From assembly GCA_029242325.1 (NCBI GenBank), contig JAQWUD010000026.1, positions 1 to 64,000 on the forward strand: DNA of 64,000 bases. The letters are read 5' to 3'. Position 1 is the stretch's first letter. Every line of letters begins with the position of its first letter. This DNA is from Luminiphilus sp. (lineage in GTDB: Bacteria; Pseudomonadota; Gammaproteobacteria; Pseudomonadales; Halieaceae). The position numbers and the translations under genes were made by a program. Positions 48,101 to 59,227 of the stretch are shown piece by piece. Under the pieces are notes generated by a model, which saw nothing but the letters and a program-made list of their open reading frames with translations, made no database searches and was not told the DNA's origin.

Positions 48101-48547
48101 GGCATCCGCTTGGCGGCCGTTGAGCAAGGCCTGCCCGATATCGCCCTGTCGACCACCAGAAAGCGCGATCAAACCCTCGGCACGATCCTGTATCCACTCC
48201 AGTCTGACTCTGGGCCGGCCGAGGTACTGCCCGTGCCGATAGGATTGCGACAGGAGCAACATCAGTTGCTGGTAACCCATCTCGTTCTGAGCCAACAAAC
48301 AGAGCTCGTGATACCGCTCATCATCGGCGGGATCGATAACGTGGAGATCAGCGCCAATGATGAGCTTGATGCCCAAATCAGAGGCCGCTTTATAGGCTTT
48401 AACCAGCCCGAAGAAATTATGGTGATCGGTAATGGCGACCGCAGGCATACCCAGCTCGGCCACCCGGGTCATGGTCGGCCGGATCCGCAGTAATCCGTCG
48501 ATCAGTGAGTACTCGGTGTGTAAGCGCAGGTGAACAAAAGGCGTCAT
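45104..48547 (-). CDS. dnaE: DNA polymerase III alpha subunit
   Basis: [22 protein letters not shown] PHP start, [55 protein letters not shown]. Confidence 0.98.
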   Translation of the reverse strand: [1147 protein letters not shown]

Positions 48548-48556
48548 GTCGCCACG

Positions 48557-49165
48557 CTATCTCACCTCGGGGTGTGCCAGCAACCGTTTGACCGGCCCAA
48601 AGCTCCGCCGGTGTATGCGTGATACCCCTAACCGCTCCAGCGCAGCAAGGTGGGCCTTGGTAGGGTATCCCTTATGGCGGGCAAACCCGTAACCGGCGTA
48701 CTGCCGGTCAAGTTCCATCATCTCCCGATCTCTCGCGACTTTTGCCAATATCGACGCCGCGCTAATAGCGGGTTCCGTGAGATCGCCCTTAACGATGGCC
48801 CGCGACTCATAGGGCCATGTGGGCAGCCGATTGCCATCTACAAGAACAAGGGTGGGTTGCACTGCCAAGGCCTCCACTGCGCGGTGCATCGCCAGGAGGG
48901 AAGCCTGCAGAATATTCAGTGCATCAATCTCCTCAACACTAGCACGCCCAAGTGCCCAGCAGAGGGCGTCGGTGCGGATCCTCTCAGCCAGTGTGATCCG
49001 CCTAGACTCCGATAACGCCTTGGAATCGGTGAGCCCCTCTGGAGCAGTGCTGCCCAGAATCACCGCAGCCGCTACCACATCACCCGCGAGCGGGCCACGA
49101 CCCACCTCATCCACACCCGCAATCAGATAGCCGTCGGTACCTTGGAACAGATCCGCAGTGTTCAT
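48557..49165 (-). CDS. rnhB: Ribonuclease HII
   Basis: [54 protein letters not shown]. Confidence 0.98.
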   Translation of the reverse strand: MNTADLFQGTDGYLIAGVDEVGRGPLAGDVVAAAVILGSTAPEGLTDSKALSESRRITLAERIRTDALCWALGRASVEEIDALNILQASLLAMHRAVEALAVQPTLVLVDGNRLPTWPYESRAIVKGDLTEPAISAASILAKVARDREMMELDRQYAGYGFARHKGYPTKAHLAALERLGVSRIHRRSFGPVKRLLAHPEVR

Positions 49166-50301
49166 TCGCCCTCAGTGAGGGGCAACAACGCCTCGACAAC
49201 GCGCTCAGCGAAACGACCACCAATCTGGCTGGCTATCTCTTCAAAAACGGCAGTCTGCTCATTGCCTCCATCATCTAGTATCTGCGCAATTGCGGTGGCC
49301 AAGTTTTCCGGTGTAGCGTCCTGCTGCAAGTACTCGGGTGCGACCAGCCGCCCTGCAAGAATATTGGGCAGCCCGACATAGGGGGTTTTCACCATACGAG
49401 ACATAATGTGCCACGACAGCGCCGCCATGCGGTAGGCAATGACCATGGGCTTGCCCATGAGCATTGCCTCGAGCGTCGCTGTGCCTGAAGCAATTAAGAC
49501 GGCATCGCTGGCACGCATGGCTTCTCTGCCCATACCCGATACCACTGTGACATCCAGTGCAGCATCTCTCAGCACTGATTTAATCAGGCGCTCGACTTCC
49601 CCAGTAGCGGCGGGAACCAGGAACCCTAAGCTGCGGTCACTCTGCTGCAAATGCACCATCGTCTGCGCGAATATGGGCATCAAATACCGAACTTCCGCCT
49701 CGCGACTTCCTGGGAGCACTGCCACCACAGTCTTTTCGCTTGGAAGGCTCAGTGTGCGACGCACCTGGTCTTTGCCCGGCATGTTTCGCAACTCATCCAC
49801 CAAAGGGTGTCCCACGCACACAGCGTCGATATGGGCGTCCTGATAGATCGTCACCTCGAACGGGAGCAGACAAAGCATCCTATCGACTGATTGGCGGATA
49901 CCCCTGATTCTGCCCTTACGCCAAGCCCACACCGAGGGACTCACCAAGTGCGCCGTCGGAATCCCCGCTGCACGTAGGCGCCGCTCGACTTCCAAATTGA
50001 AGTCCGGACTATCGATACCCAGGAACAGCTGAGGTGCCCACGCCTGCTGCTGCGCAATCAGTTCACGTCGAATTCTCAAGAGTTCGGGGAGTCTTTTTAA
50101 GGGCTCCACCAAGCCCATCACCGAGAGGCGATCCATAGGGCATTGGGAATTGAATCCAGTGGCCTCCATATGGGGACCACCAATTCCTCGCAGGGCGAGA
50201 TGCGGTTGCTGATCTCGCCACGCTCTGATCACTGCTCCTGCCAGAATATCGCCCGACGCCTCGCCAGCACACATCCCCAGCCGTGCTGCTTCAGCTGACA
50301 C
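49162..50301 (-). CDS. lpxB: Lipid-A-disaccharide synthase
   Basis: [50 protein letters not shown], operon position. Confidence 0.98.
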   Translation of the reverse strand: MSAEAARLGMCAGEASGDILAGAVIRAWRDQQPHLALRGIGGPHMEATGFNSQCPMDRLSVMGLVEPLKRLPELLRIRRELIAQQQAWAPQLFLGIDSPDFNLEVERRLRAAGIPTAHLVSPSVWAWRKGRIRGIRQSVDRMLCLLPFEVTIYQDAHIDAVCVGHPLVDELRNMPGKDQVRRTLSLPSEKTVVAVLPGSREAEVRYLMPIFAQTMVHLQQSDRSLGFLVPAATGEVERLIKSVLRDAALDVTVVSGMGREAMRASDAVLIASGTATLEAMLMGKPMVIAYRMAALSWHIMSRMVKTPYVGLPNILAGRLVAPEYLQQDATPENLATAIAQILDDGGNEQTAVFEEIASQIGGRFAERVVEALLPLTEGE

Positions 50302-51071
50302 TAACGAACGATGCCCCGCTGTGACTGCAGAAGAGAATCAACAAGAATCCGAACACTGGGGGTGTCCTGGACCATCCCTTGAAGTCGCTCAATGGCGATA
50401 TCGAGCGTCAAACTCTGTCGATAAATGACTTTAAAAGCCCGACGAAGCTCTGCGATTTCAGTCTCGTCAAAGCCGCGTCGGCGAAGACCCTCGACATTGA
50501 TGGTTTTCGCTTCAGCAGGACTCCCCGCAACGGTGACGAAAGCGGGCACATCCTTGCCAATAGAGGTTCCCATTCCGCTGAAACTGTGCGCACCAATCTT
50601 GCAAAATTGATGGACCAAGGTGTAACCGGAAAGGATTGCCCAATCTCCCACAATCACGTGTCCGGCCAACGCGGTGTTGTTAACCAAAATGGTGTCGTTA
50701 CCCACTACGCTGTCGTGTCCCACGTGAACATAGGCCATCAGCAGATTGCGGTCACCAATCTCGGTCCGAGCCCGATCCTGAACGGTGCCTCGATGAATCG
50801 TCACATTTTCGCGGATCACATTGTCGTCGCCGATGTGAAGCTCCGTAGGTTCATCGCGATATTTCAGATCGGGCGTGGCCTCACCGACCGTCGAGAACTG
50901 ATAAATGTGATTGCGTTCACCCATGCGGGTAGGGCCCTTAATCACCACGTGAGACTCGATAATAGAGTTCTTGCCTATCTCAACACCGGGCCCAATTAAT
51001 GTCCACGGGCCGACCTCAACCGATTCATGAACTCGGGCGTCGGCATGAACTATGGCGCTATCGTGTATCAC
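50301..51071 (-). CDS. lpxA: UDP-N-acetylglucosamine acyltransferase
   Basis: Left-handed beta-helix hexapeptides, IGDRNLLMAYVHVGHDSVVGN, operon position. Confidence 0.97.
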   Translation of the reverse strand: MIHDSAIVHADARVHESVEVGPWTLIGPGVEIGKNSIIESHVVIKGPTRMGERNHIYQFSTVGEATPDLKYRDEPTELHIGDDNVIRENVTIHRGTVQDRARTEIGDRNLLMAYVHVGHDSVVGNDTILVNNTALAGHVIVGDWAILSGYTLVHQFCKIGAHSFSGMGTSIGKDVPAFVTVAGSPAEAKTINVEGLRRRGFDETEIAELRRAFKVIYRQSLTLDIAIERLQGMVQDTPSVRILVDSLLQSQRGIVR

Positions 51072-51074
51072 GTC

Positions 51075-51509
51075 TCACCGGTCGGCACACAAAATCGTGC
51101 CGGCGGCAGCAAGCTCTTCGTCCACACGCGCCTCTACCTCAAATTTCCAGATGCCTCGCCGCTCACTGATAATGCGGGCGTACAGCATCACCTGATCCCC
51201 CGGAACGCAGGGGCGTTTAAACCTCAGGCCATCCGCTCCAACAAAGTAGTAGATAGAGCCTTCTGCCGGCGTTTTACCCATGGTCACAAACCCGAGGATA
51301 CCGGCGGCCTGCGCCATAGCCTCCAAAAGCAGAACGCCGGGGAAAACGGGCATTCCAGGAAAATGGCCATCGAAAAATGGTTCATTGATGCTCAGGTTTT
51401 TATAGGCCTCAATATGCTCGCCGGGCACAACAGACACCACGCGATCAACCAATAAAAACGGGTAACGATGAGGAAGACGATTACGAATCTCTTCAATATC
51501 CAACTTCAT
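51075..51509 (-). CDS. fabZ: 3-hydroxyacyl-[acyl-carrier-protein] dehydratase
   Basis: [39 protein letters not shown]. Confidence 0.98.
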   Translation of the reverse strand: MKLDIEEIRNRLPHRYPFLLVDRVVSVVPGEHIEAYKNLSINEPFFDGHFPGMPVFPGVLLLEAMAQAAGILGFVTMGKTPAEGSIYYFVGADGLRFKRPCVPGDQVMLYARIISERRGIWKFEVEARVDEELAAAGTILCADR

Positions 51510-52543
51510 GAGTCCTCGTGCTCCTCCTTGTCCACCGCCAACGCTTTCTCAAGATCAGCAATCCGGCGCGCCATCTGGTCGAGCTGGGTGAAACGCGACG
51601 CACTGCGCAACCAGGCGCGCAGTGGCTGGATCGGTGTTCCAGACGAATAGTGCCCGGGCTCGGTGACAGAACTTGCGACTCGGCCTTGTCCGCCAATATG
51701 CACATCATTGGCAATGGTTAAATGACCTGCCATGCCCACCTGACCCGCAATTACGCATCGTTCGCCAATCTGGGTGCTACCAGATATCCCCGCCTGAGAG
51801 GCAATTGCCGTGCGGGCTCCCACACGTGCACCGTGAGCAATCTGAACCAGGTTATCGATGATCGCACCGTCTTCGACAACCGTGTCTTCAAGCGCACCGC
51901 GATCAACGGCCGAATTAGCTCCAATCTCTACGTCGTCTCCAATGATCACAGACGCCAGTTGCTGGATCCTGACCCAGCCCTCAGCGCTCGGGGCGAAACC
52001 AAAGCCGTCAGCACCAATGGTCGCATTAGGATGAATCGTGCAACGCGCACCGATCCGAACCGCATGGCATACCACTGCACCCGGCTTAATAACCGTTTTT
52101 TTGCCGATGACGGACCCATGACCTATGTAGGCGCCAGCACCAATCCATACCCCATCACCTAACGTGACATCGGCCTCGATGCAGGCACCTGCGTCGATGG
52201 TGACGCCCTCGCCCAATGCGGCGGCATCAGACACCACTGCACTGCGGTGGACACGACCTGTGGCGACGGGGTGATTGTCAAAAATGAGGGTTGCTTTTGC
52301 AAAGGCCAGGTAGGGCGCTTCACTGAGCAGCGCGCTGCCTGCCCAACGTTCTATCCAGTCGGGATGAAGAATCAGGGCGCCCGCGCTGGTCTTATCAAGT
52401 TTGGACAGGTGCTTTTTTTCTGAGACGAAGCTCAGTTCGTCTGCGGTGGCGCGCTCCAGTGCCGCCAGCGCAACAATGGGGCGACCGGGATCGCCCCGCA
52501 GCTCAAGCCCCAGAGCAGCAGAAAGCTCCCCTAGCGCTGGCAT
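51506..52543 (-). CDS. lpxD: UDP-3-O-(3-hydroxyacyl)glucosamine N-acyltransferase
   Basis: Hexapeptide repeats, [38 protein letters not shown]. Confidence 0.97.
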   Translation of the reverse strand: MPALGELSAALGLELRGDPGRPIVALAALERATADELSFVSEKKHLSKLDKTSAGALILHPDWIERWAGSALLSEAPYLAFAKATLIFDNHPVATGRVHRSAVVSDAAALGEGVTIDAGACIEADVTLGDGVWIGAGAYIGHGSVIGKKTVIKPGAVVCHAVRIGARCTIHPNATIGADGFGFAPSAEGWVRIQQLASVIIGDDVEIGANSAVDRGALEDTVVEDGAIIDNLVQIAHGARVGARTAIASQAGISGSTQIGERCVIAGQVGMAGHLTIANDVHIGGQGRVASSVTEPGHYSSGTPIQPLRAWLRSASRFTQLDQMARRIADLEKALAVDKEEHEDS

Positions 52544-52549
52544 GCTGGA

Positions 52550-53065
52550 TTACTCCGCCCCCATCTGATTCATCTTGTCGGAGACTTTTGCAGTAATGTT
52601 GTAGCCCAAGTCGGCGTGAATCACGGCTTGCTGCTGAAGCAGAAGACCGATCTGTTCCGTCTCGATGATGGCGCGCAGCACTTCCTGAGCTTGCGGGGCC
52701 AGCTCCTGCATCACCCGCTGAGCATTCTGTGTTTGCAGAGTCTGCAGCTTCTTGGCCACATACTCGAGATCTGACTGCTTGCTGGCCATTTTCTGGCGCG
52801 CGGCTACCTGATCTTCCTCGCTCATCGCCGCCTGATCGCGCTGGAAGTCCTTCACTAGCTGATCGAGCTCCGCACGCAACGCATCAAACTGCGTCTTGTC
52901 ACTGGCAAAATCCTCACCAGCCTCAAATTCTTGCAGTCGTTGCTGCGCCACATCGGTCTGCAGAATCGCCTGCTCCAAATTCACCACGGCTATCCGGCCT
53001 TGCGCCATTACGATCGAGGGCACCACTGCCATTAAAAGCCCTGCAAGCCACACTCGTGCATTCAT
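52550..53065 (-). CDS. skp: OmpH/Skp-family periplasmic chaperone
   Basis: Signal peptide, IAVVNLEQAILQTDVAQQRLQEFE coiled-coil, position between bamA and lpxD. Confidence 0.9.
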   Translation of the reverse strand: MNARVWLAGLLMAVVPSIVMAQGRIAVVNLEQAILQTDVAQQRLQEFEAGEDFASDKTQFDALRAELDQLVKDFQRDQAAMSEEDQVAARQKMASKQSDLEYVAKKLQTLQTQNAQRVMQELAPQAQEVLRAIIETEQIGLLLQQQAVIHADLGYNITAKVSDKMNQMGAE

Positions 53066-53091
53066 CGAGACATCTCCATTTTTTCTTACTG

Positions 53092-55719
53092 TCAGAAACC
53101 TCTTCCCAGTGTGAACTGGAAGACTTCTCTTTCGTCAATCAGGCTGGCGTTCAGAGGCTTCGCCAGACTGAAAGTTAATGGGCCAAAGCCCGATAACCAT
53201 GTCACACCGATACCGACAGAGTAACGTAATTCACCGGCGTCGATACCAAAACAATTCACCTGATTTTCACGGCAATTTGTGTTGAAAACATTGCCCACAT
53301 CGAAGAACAGCGCCGAGCGCAACGAGCTACGATCCTTGATAAAAGGCATTGGAAACAGAATTTCCGCACTGCCTTCAATCAACACATTGCCACCAAACGG
53401 ATCCGGTTCATTGTAAAACTGCTGAAGCGGTACCTTGCCCGTTCGCGGATCGATGGCGTAGCCATAACCGCGACCATCGGCGCCGCCATATTCGGTTGGG
53501 CGACCGTTTTCATCGATACCGGTCACTGCCGTATTGGCGGTGTAAACAATGGGGGGGGTGCTACGCGGCCCCAGCGTATTGGTTTCGTACCCGCGCACGG
53601 AACCGAATCCGCCGGCAAAAAAGTGTTCATAAAACGGCAGCTCGCTCGTTGCACCAAACCCTTCGCCGTAGCCAAGCTCTCCGCGAAGATGCAGCGTGAA
53701 CTCTCCAAAAAGCGGCAAGTACATTTCGCCGCGGTAGTTCAGTTTGTAGAACTCCAAATCCGAGGGGGGCACGGCCACCTCGAGTGACACTGATTGTGAA
53801 GCACCTCGGGTAGCCAATTGGCCTCGATTCAATGTTGACTGGATCCAACTACCCGTCAGCGCCCAATTCAGGTACTGGTCCCCGTTGAGATCAAGAAAAC
53901 CTTCATTAGCCGGCGGCGAGAGCGCAGACAGTGGGATAGTGTCAATGGGCTGCAAGACCTCTGCTGCCGAATAGGTGCCGTTGGCCTGCAAGGTTGAGTA
54001 GTACCAATACTCTATTTCAGGCGCTAGCTTAGGACTGGAGGAAATTTCTTGCACAGCATATTGGCCAGAAGTGATCTTTGTGTCTGTGACGCCGAAGGAG
54101 AACCCCAACCGCTGGGTCTCACTGATGGGATAGCCAAAATTCACACTGCCGCCCCAGGTATCTGTGGTGTAGCTCGCCACATTGATTTTCGACAGATCAG
54201 TTTTGCGGTAAAACACACCGAAACCCCGACTGACACCGTCCTCGGTAAAGTACGGGTTGGTATAGTTGAAACTGATCACGTCCTGATAGCGAGAGGAATT
54301 CAGGGATACTCCTACCCTCCTTCCCGTTCCCAGAAAGTTATTCTGTTGGAGATTCAATCCCAGTATGAGTCCCGCATCTTGCGCATAGCCGAGGCTGCCT
54401 CCAATGGAGCCAAATGACTGCTCCTCCACGACAAAGTCCACGTCTATGAGGTCATCAGAACCCGGCACTTCATTCGTTTCGACTGATGCCATCTTGAAAA
54501 ACCCGAGCCGCTCCAGTCTGATCCGCGACTGTTCAATCGAAGCGGAGGACGCTGGGGCAGACTCCATCTGCCGCATCTCCCGGCGCAGAACGTCATCCAT
54601 TGTGGTCTGATTCCCTGCGAAACTGATGCGCCGGACGTAGGTTCGCTTGCCAGGATCGATAAAAAACTTCATCGCCACGGTATTCGTGTCTTCGTCGATC
54701 TCGGGCATACCCGTGACCTTGGCAAAGTTATATCCCTCGTTACCCAGGCGCCGGGTGAGATAGTCCTCAGTTGCCGTCACGAGTTGCTGTGAATAGACCT
54801 GCTCGGGCTGAACGATCAAAAACCGGTTCAAATCCTCCTCCGGCAGCACCAGGTCGCCGGACAAGCCCACCTGACTGATAGTGAACTTTTCTCCCTCGGT
54901 CACGTTGGCCGTGATGTAAACCTCCTCTTTGCTCGGAGAGACAGCCACCTGTGTCGAATCAATGTTGAACTGCAAGTATCCGCGATCGAGGTAATAAGAC
55001 GACAGCGTCTCGAGATCGGAGGTCAGCTTTTCTTTCGAGTATTTGTCATCGCTGGTAAAAAACGAAAGCCAACCGCCTGTCTTCAGCTCGAAAAGGTCAA
55101 TCAGATCCTCGTCAGTAAACACACCGTTGCCGACCACATTGATATGTTTGATTGTCGCGACCGTGCCTTCGTTTACATCAATCGCGATGGAAACCCGATT
55201 CCGCGGTTCGGCAATGACTTCGGAGTCGATAGTGGCATCGTACCGGCCCTGCAGCACGTACTGACGTTGCAGCTCAAGCTGCATACCCTCGAGGGTAGAA
55301 CGCTGAAATACCTGCCCCACCGCCAGACCCGCCCCTTTCAAGCCATCCAACAATGCCTCGGTTTCAATGGCCTTGTTACCGTCGATCGTGATCTCACTGA
55401 TACTCGGGCGTTCCGCGACCACCACAACCAGCACGCCGCCATCTCGAGCAATGGAAATGTCATCAAAGTTTCCCGTCGAGAAGAGGTTTTTGGCCGCCGA
55501 TCTGACAGCGTAGACGTCGGCCGTGTCGCCAACTCCAACCGGGAGCGCGGCGAATACGCTCCCCGGGGAGATGCGCTGCAGCCCCTCTACGCGAATGTCC
55601 TGAATGACGAATGGCTCAATCTGCGCCCATGCAAAGATGGGTTGCACCAGCGCGGCCAAAAGCAGCACCAGTTTGAGGCCCCCGCACGGTAGCAGACGGT
55701 TATTGTCACTTGTCAGCAT
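53092..55719 (-). CDS. bamA: Outer membrane assembly factor BamA
   Basis: POTRA repeats (FVIQDIRVEGLQRISPGSVFAALPV), VRGYETNTLGP, C-terminal barrel ending FTLGRGF. Confidence 0.97.
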   Translation of the reverse strand: MLTSDNNRLLPCGGLKLVLLLAALVQPIFAWAQIEPFVIQDIRVEGLQRISPGSVFAALPVGVGDTADVYAVRSAAKNLFSTGNFDDISIARDGGVLVVVVAERPSISEITIDGNKAIETEALLDGLKGAGLAVGQVFQRSTLEGMQLELQRQYVLQGRYDATIDSEVIAEPRNRVSIAIDVNEGTVATIKHINVVGNGVFTDEDLIDLFELKTGGWLSFFTSDDKYSKEKLTSDLETLSSYYLDRGYLQFNIDSTQVAVSPSKEEVYITANVTEGEKFTISQVGLSGDLVLPEEDLNRFLIVQPEQVYSQQLVTATEDYLTRRLGNEGYNFAKVTGMPEIDEDTNTVAMKFFIDPGKRTYVRRISFAGNQTTMDDVLRREMRQMESAPASSASIEQSRIRLERLGFFKMASVETNEVPGSDDLIDVDFVVEEQSFGSIGGSLGYAQDAGLILGLNLQQNNFLGTGRRVGVSLNSSRYQDVISFNYTNPYFTEDGVSRGFGVFYRKTDLSKINVASYTTDTWGGSVNFGYPISETQRLGFSFGVTDTKITSGQYAVQEISSSPKLAPEIEYWYYSTLQANGTYSAAEVLQPIDTIPLSALSPPANEGFLDLNGDQYLNWALTGSWIQSTLNRGQLATRGASQSVSLEVAVPPSDLEFYKLNYRGEMYLPLFGEFTLHLRGELGYGEGFGATSELPFYEHFFAGGFGSVRGYETNTLGPRSTPPIVYTANTAVTGIDENGRPTEYGGADGRGYGYAIDPRTGKVPLQQFYNEPDPFGGNVLIEGSAEILFPMPFIKDRSSLRSALFFDVGNVFNTNCRENQVNCFGIDAGELRYSVGIGVTWLSGFGPLTFSLAKPLNASLIDEREVFQFTLGRGF

Positions 55720-55832
55720 GAAGTGTCATCGCTGGAACATTTGCTCACGCTGGGGCTGACCATCCCAACGCAGCGCAAAAGAGGCCCAGCCGGGCAAAAT
55801 AACGGGATGATGTGACCGGTCATGTGATGTCG

Positions 55833-57188
55833 TCAGATTTTCGAGAGGTCATTATACAGGGCAAACACCATGATGCTGAGCACTAAAACTACGCCCATCT
55901 GGTAACCCATCATCTGAATACGTTCAGGTAATGGCTTGCCAAAGAGCGCCTCACAACCGTAAAACACAAGGTGCCCGCCATCCAGAACGGGAATAGGCAA
56001 TAAATTGAGTGCGCCCAGGGAGACACTCAGTAGCGCCAAAAAGCCCAGCCAAGCCACCCAACCGGCCTCAGCAGTCGATGCCGCTACTTGGGCAATAGCG
56101 ATAGGCCCTGACAAATTGCTCGGTGAGATCAACCCCTGCAGCATTCGACCGATCGAAGTAAAGGTAAAACCGACCAGATCTAATGTCCGCTGCGCGGCGG
56201 CCCACAGTGCCTCAAGTGGCCCCCTTTCGAACCGCCGCTGCTGCGCCGCGGGGATATCAGGCAGCGAAACGGTCATCCCCACCGAGCCTATTTCGCCGCC
56301 TTCAGCTCCTACGGTGGCTGGCGTCACGCTCAGTGTCATCAGATCACCGCTCCGCTCCACCGTTACCTCGATTGGCTGGCCGGGGCGGGCTCGCACATAA
56401 GCAACCCAATCCATCCACAGATCAATGGGCTGCCCATCAGCGGACACGATAAGATCACCCGGCTCAAAACCTGCCCTGGTAGCTGCCCCATCCTCGATCA
56501 AAGCACCGGCAAGAGCGGTAACGGGCGGTGTTTTTATGGTGATACCGAATGCCTGAAGAAGGTTGGGTTGCTCCGCCTCGCGCAGCCACTGTGAAATTGT
56601 CACTTGCGATTCGTAAATGACATCCGAACCCGGGTAAGCGGCAGCCAAAGTCACTGTGCCTGTGTCGCCCAAACGTTCGAGCAGAGCGAAGTTCACCGCT
56701 GCGACGGTCGGCGTCGAGCGCGAATCAATCGCGAGAATCTCCTGACCTGACTCCAAACCCGCTGTCTGCGCGAGCGACCCCTCTGCCACCTGATCAACCA
56801 AGGGTACAACGCCGATTTCCCCTCTGAAAAAAAGCACCCACAGCACTGCAATAGCGAGCAAAAAATTTGCCATTGGCCCTGCAGCGGCGATCGCCATACG
56901 GTTGGCTACCGGCTGCCGATTATAGGCCCGTGGTAAATCCTCGGCGTCGACAGTACCCTCTCGCTCGTCCGCCATCCTAACGTAACCGCCCAAGGGCAAA
57001 GCGGCGATCACGTACTCAGTTTCATCAGCCCCCCGCCATCGCACAAGCGGTCGTCCAAAACCGACTGAGAATCGCAACACCTTGACGCCGGTAAACCGAG
57101 CAACCCAGAAGTGACCATATTCATGCACCGCTACCACAATGGCAAAAGTCGCCAGCGCCACGAAAATTGTTTGCAAAATTTCTAACAT
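55833..57188 (-). CDS. rseP: RIP metalloprotease RseP
   Basis: VHEYGHFWVARF HExxH, PDZ domains, NLLPIPVLDGGHLVFY. Confidence 0.97.
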   Translation of the reverse strand: MLEILQTIFVALATFAIVVAVHEYGHFWVARFTGVKVLRFSVGFGRPLVRWRGADETEYVIAALPLGGYVRMADEREGTVDAEDLPRAYNRQPVANRMAIAAAGPMANFLLAIAVLWVLFFRGEIGVVPLVDQVAEGSLAQTAGLESGQEILAIDSRSTPTVAAVNFALLERLGDTGTVTLAAAYPGSDVIYESQVTISQWLREAEQPNLLQAFGITIKTPPVTALAGALIEDGAATRAGFEPGDLIVSADGQPIDLWMDWVAYVRARPGQPIEVTVERSGDLMTLSVTPATVGAEGGEIGSVGMTVSLPDIPAAQQRRFERGPLEALWAAAQRTLDLVGFTFTSIGRMLQGLISPSNLSGPIAIAQVAASTAEAGWVAWLGFLALLSVSLGALNLLPIPVLDGGHLVFYGCEALFGKPLPERIQMMGYQMGVVLVLSIMVFALYNDLSKI

Positions 57189-57197
57189 GAGTTTCCT

Positions 57198-58388
57198 TTA
57201 AAGGTCTTGATGCGCGGCCGCGAACGCCGCCACACCCTCTGCCGCGACGACTCGGGCAGATGAATCCAGATCTTTGACCGCGTCGAGGCTGGAAGGTTCC
57301 GACAGATTAACTGACCGTAACGCGTGATCAATCACTCGATCAATGTCAGTGAACCGGATACCAAGCGCCAGAAATGCCGCCACAGCCACCTCGTTAGCCG
57401 CGCTGTAAACGCACATCCCACCTGGCTGGGTTATCGCCCACTGCGCGAGGCTCAGACATGGGAAAGCCTCAAGGTCAGGTGCCTCAAAGTCCAGCCTGCC
57501 CACAGATACCATGTCCAATGCTTGCACACCCGCGTCAACCCTGTCTGGCCAGGCGAGACAATACGCGATCGGCGTGCGCATATCGGGCTGCCCCATTTGC
57601 GCCAGCACCGATCCATCTCGATAACGAATCATGGAATGCACAATACTTTGCGGGTGCACCACGATCTCAATCTGCTCGGGCCGCCGTTTGAACAGCCAGC
57701 AAGCCTCCGCTAGCTCAAGCCCCTTGTTGGCCAGGGTCGCAGAATCCACGGAGATCTTTTGCCCCATTGACCAGTTTGGATGAGCGCATGCTTCTTTGGG
57801 TGAGACGTTGTCCAGCGACGCTCGAGCGCGCCCTCGGAAAGGTCCGCCGGAGGCAGTCAGAATAATTTTTTCGACATTACCCATATCCGGTTGGCCGTTG
57901 GCGAGGACGGGTAAACATTGATGCATGGCATTATGTTCGCTATCAACGGGCAGTAGCACCGCGCCACCTTGACGCACCGTCTCCATGAATAGAGCGCCAG
58001 CACTGACCAGCGCCTCCTTATTGGCGAGCAAAATCGTTTTTCCTGCCCGTGCTGCACTCATCGTCGGGCGGAGCCCCGCAAATCCAACAATCCCGGCAAC
58101 AACACTGTCTACTGCGGCCTCGGCAACCAGATCGTCCAATGCATCGGCCCCTGAAGAGACCGTGACAGCCGACAAATCCCGCAGTCGATCCGCCAGATGC
58201 TCAGCAGTCTCTGCATCGCCCATCACTGCGTGAGCCGGCAAATGCTCGCGACAGAGCGCCTCCATTTCATCAACAGATCGATGCGCCGAGAGCAAGGTCG
58301 CCTGATATCGATCGGGGTGTCGGCGAATGACATCAAGGGTCGACTGGCCTATAGACCCTGTCGCACCCAACACCGCAACCCGCTTCAC
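57198..58388 (-). CDS. dxr: 1-deoxy-D-xylulose-5-phosphate reductoisomerase
   Basis: VLGATGSIGQSTLDVIRRHPDRY, LLPVDSEHNAMHQCL, LTASGGPFRG. Confidence 0.98.
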   Translation of the reverse strand: MKRVAVLGATGSIGQSTLDVIRRHPDRYQATLLSAHRSVDEMEALCREHLPAHAVMGDAETAEHLADRLRDLSAVTVSSGADALDDLVAEAAVDSVVAGIVGFAGLRPTMSAARAGKTILLANKEALVSAGALFMETVRQGGAVLLPVDSEHNAMHQCLPVLANGQPDMGNVEKIILTASGGPFRGRARASLDNVSPKEACAHPNWSMGQKISVDSATLANKGLELAEACWLFKRRPEQIEIVVHPQSIVHSMIRYRDGSVLAQMGQPDMRTPIAYCLAWPDRVDAGVQALDMVSVGRLDFEAPDLEAFPCLSLAQWAITQPGGMCVYSAANEVAVAAFLALGIRFTDIDRVIDHALRSVNLSEPSSLDAVKDLDSSARVVAAEGVAAFAAAHQDL

Positions 58389-58390
58389 GT

Positions 58391-59227
58391 TCAGTACCCC
58401 ACCAGCAAAAGGCCGAGCGTGTAAACCGGTGCCGCGCCGCAGATGCTGTCGAGGCGATCGAGAACACCGCCGTGGCCCGGTAACAAATTGCCCGAATCTT
58501 TTGCCCCCACCTCACGCTTCAACAGGCTGATCGTCAGGTCACCCACCACAGAAGCCCCTGCAGTGGCGAGCCCGAGGACCAGTAATGAGCCTAGGTCGAG
58601 ATGTAGGTGGGACAACGGCAGGTTTTGCCACACGACCAATGTAAGAGCGATGACACACACAACACCCCCCCAGAAACCTTCCCATGTCTTGCCAGGGCTA
58701 ATTGCTTCAGCGAGGGCGTGCTGTCCAAATCGGCGCCCCACGAAGTAAGCACCAATGTCTGCGGTGACAACGATGAGAATCAACATGAACAGCGCTAACA
58801 GCCCATTGCTCAGTAATAGGCATACCATCACTGATAACCACGTTGCCGTCAGCATAACCCACCCCATGAGGGCCCTGATCCACGGCTGCCGCCATACCCA
58901 ACCGCCAGTGGGGTAGTACTTCAAGCCAACCAGCATTGAAGACCAGAGAAACGCACTTGCTGCAAGCCAAGGCTGGGCGGTCGCCACGGGCTGGCCGTTT
59001 GTCATATCGATTTGCGACCACAATAGATAGCAGGACCCGGGCACCAGTATCATATAGAGCGCGCGAGTCGCCGGAGAGCGAACACCTACCAGATTGGACC
59101 ATTCCCAGGCGCCCGCCGTCGCAACGAGCGCGAACAGGATCGCTTGCAGTGTCAAAGGAGCAAAAACCAGCGTGGCAAGGAAAGCAGAGACCAAGAGCAG
59201 CCCAGTGATTACTCGCTCCCGTAGCAC
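58391..59227 (-). CDS. cdsA: Phosphatidate cytidylyltransferase
   Basis: Polytopic; SLLKREVGAKDSGNLLPGHGGVLDRLDSI signature. Confidence 0.97.
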   Translation of the reverse strand: MLRERVITGLLLVSAFLATLVFAPLTLQAILFALVATAGAWEWSNLVGVRSPATRALYMILVPGSCYLLWSQIDMTNGQPVATAQPWLAASAFLWSSMLVGLKYYPTGGWVWRQPWIRALMGWVMLTATWLSVMVCLLLSNGLLALFMLILIVVTADIGAYFVGRRFGQHALAEAISPGKTWEGFWGGVVCVIALTLVVWQNLPLSHLHLDLGSLLVLGLATAGASVVGDLTISLLKREVGAKDSGNLLPGHGGVLDRLDSICGAAPVYTLGLLLVGY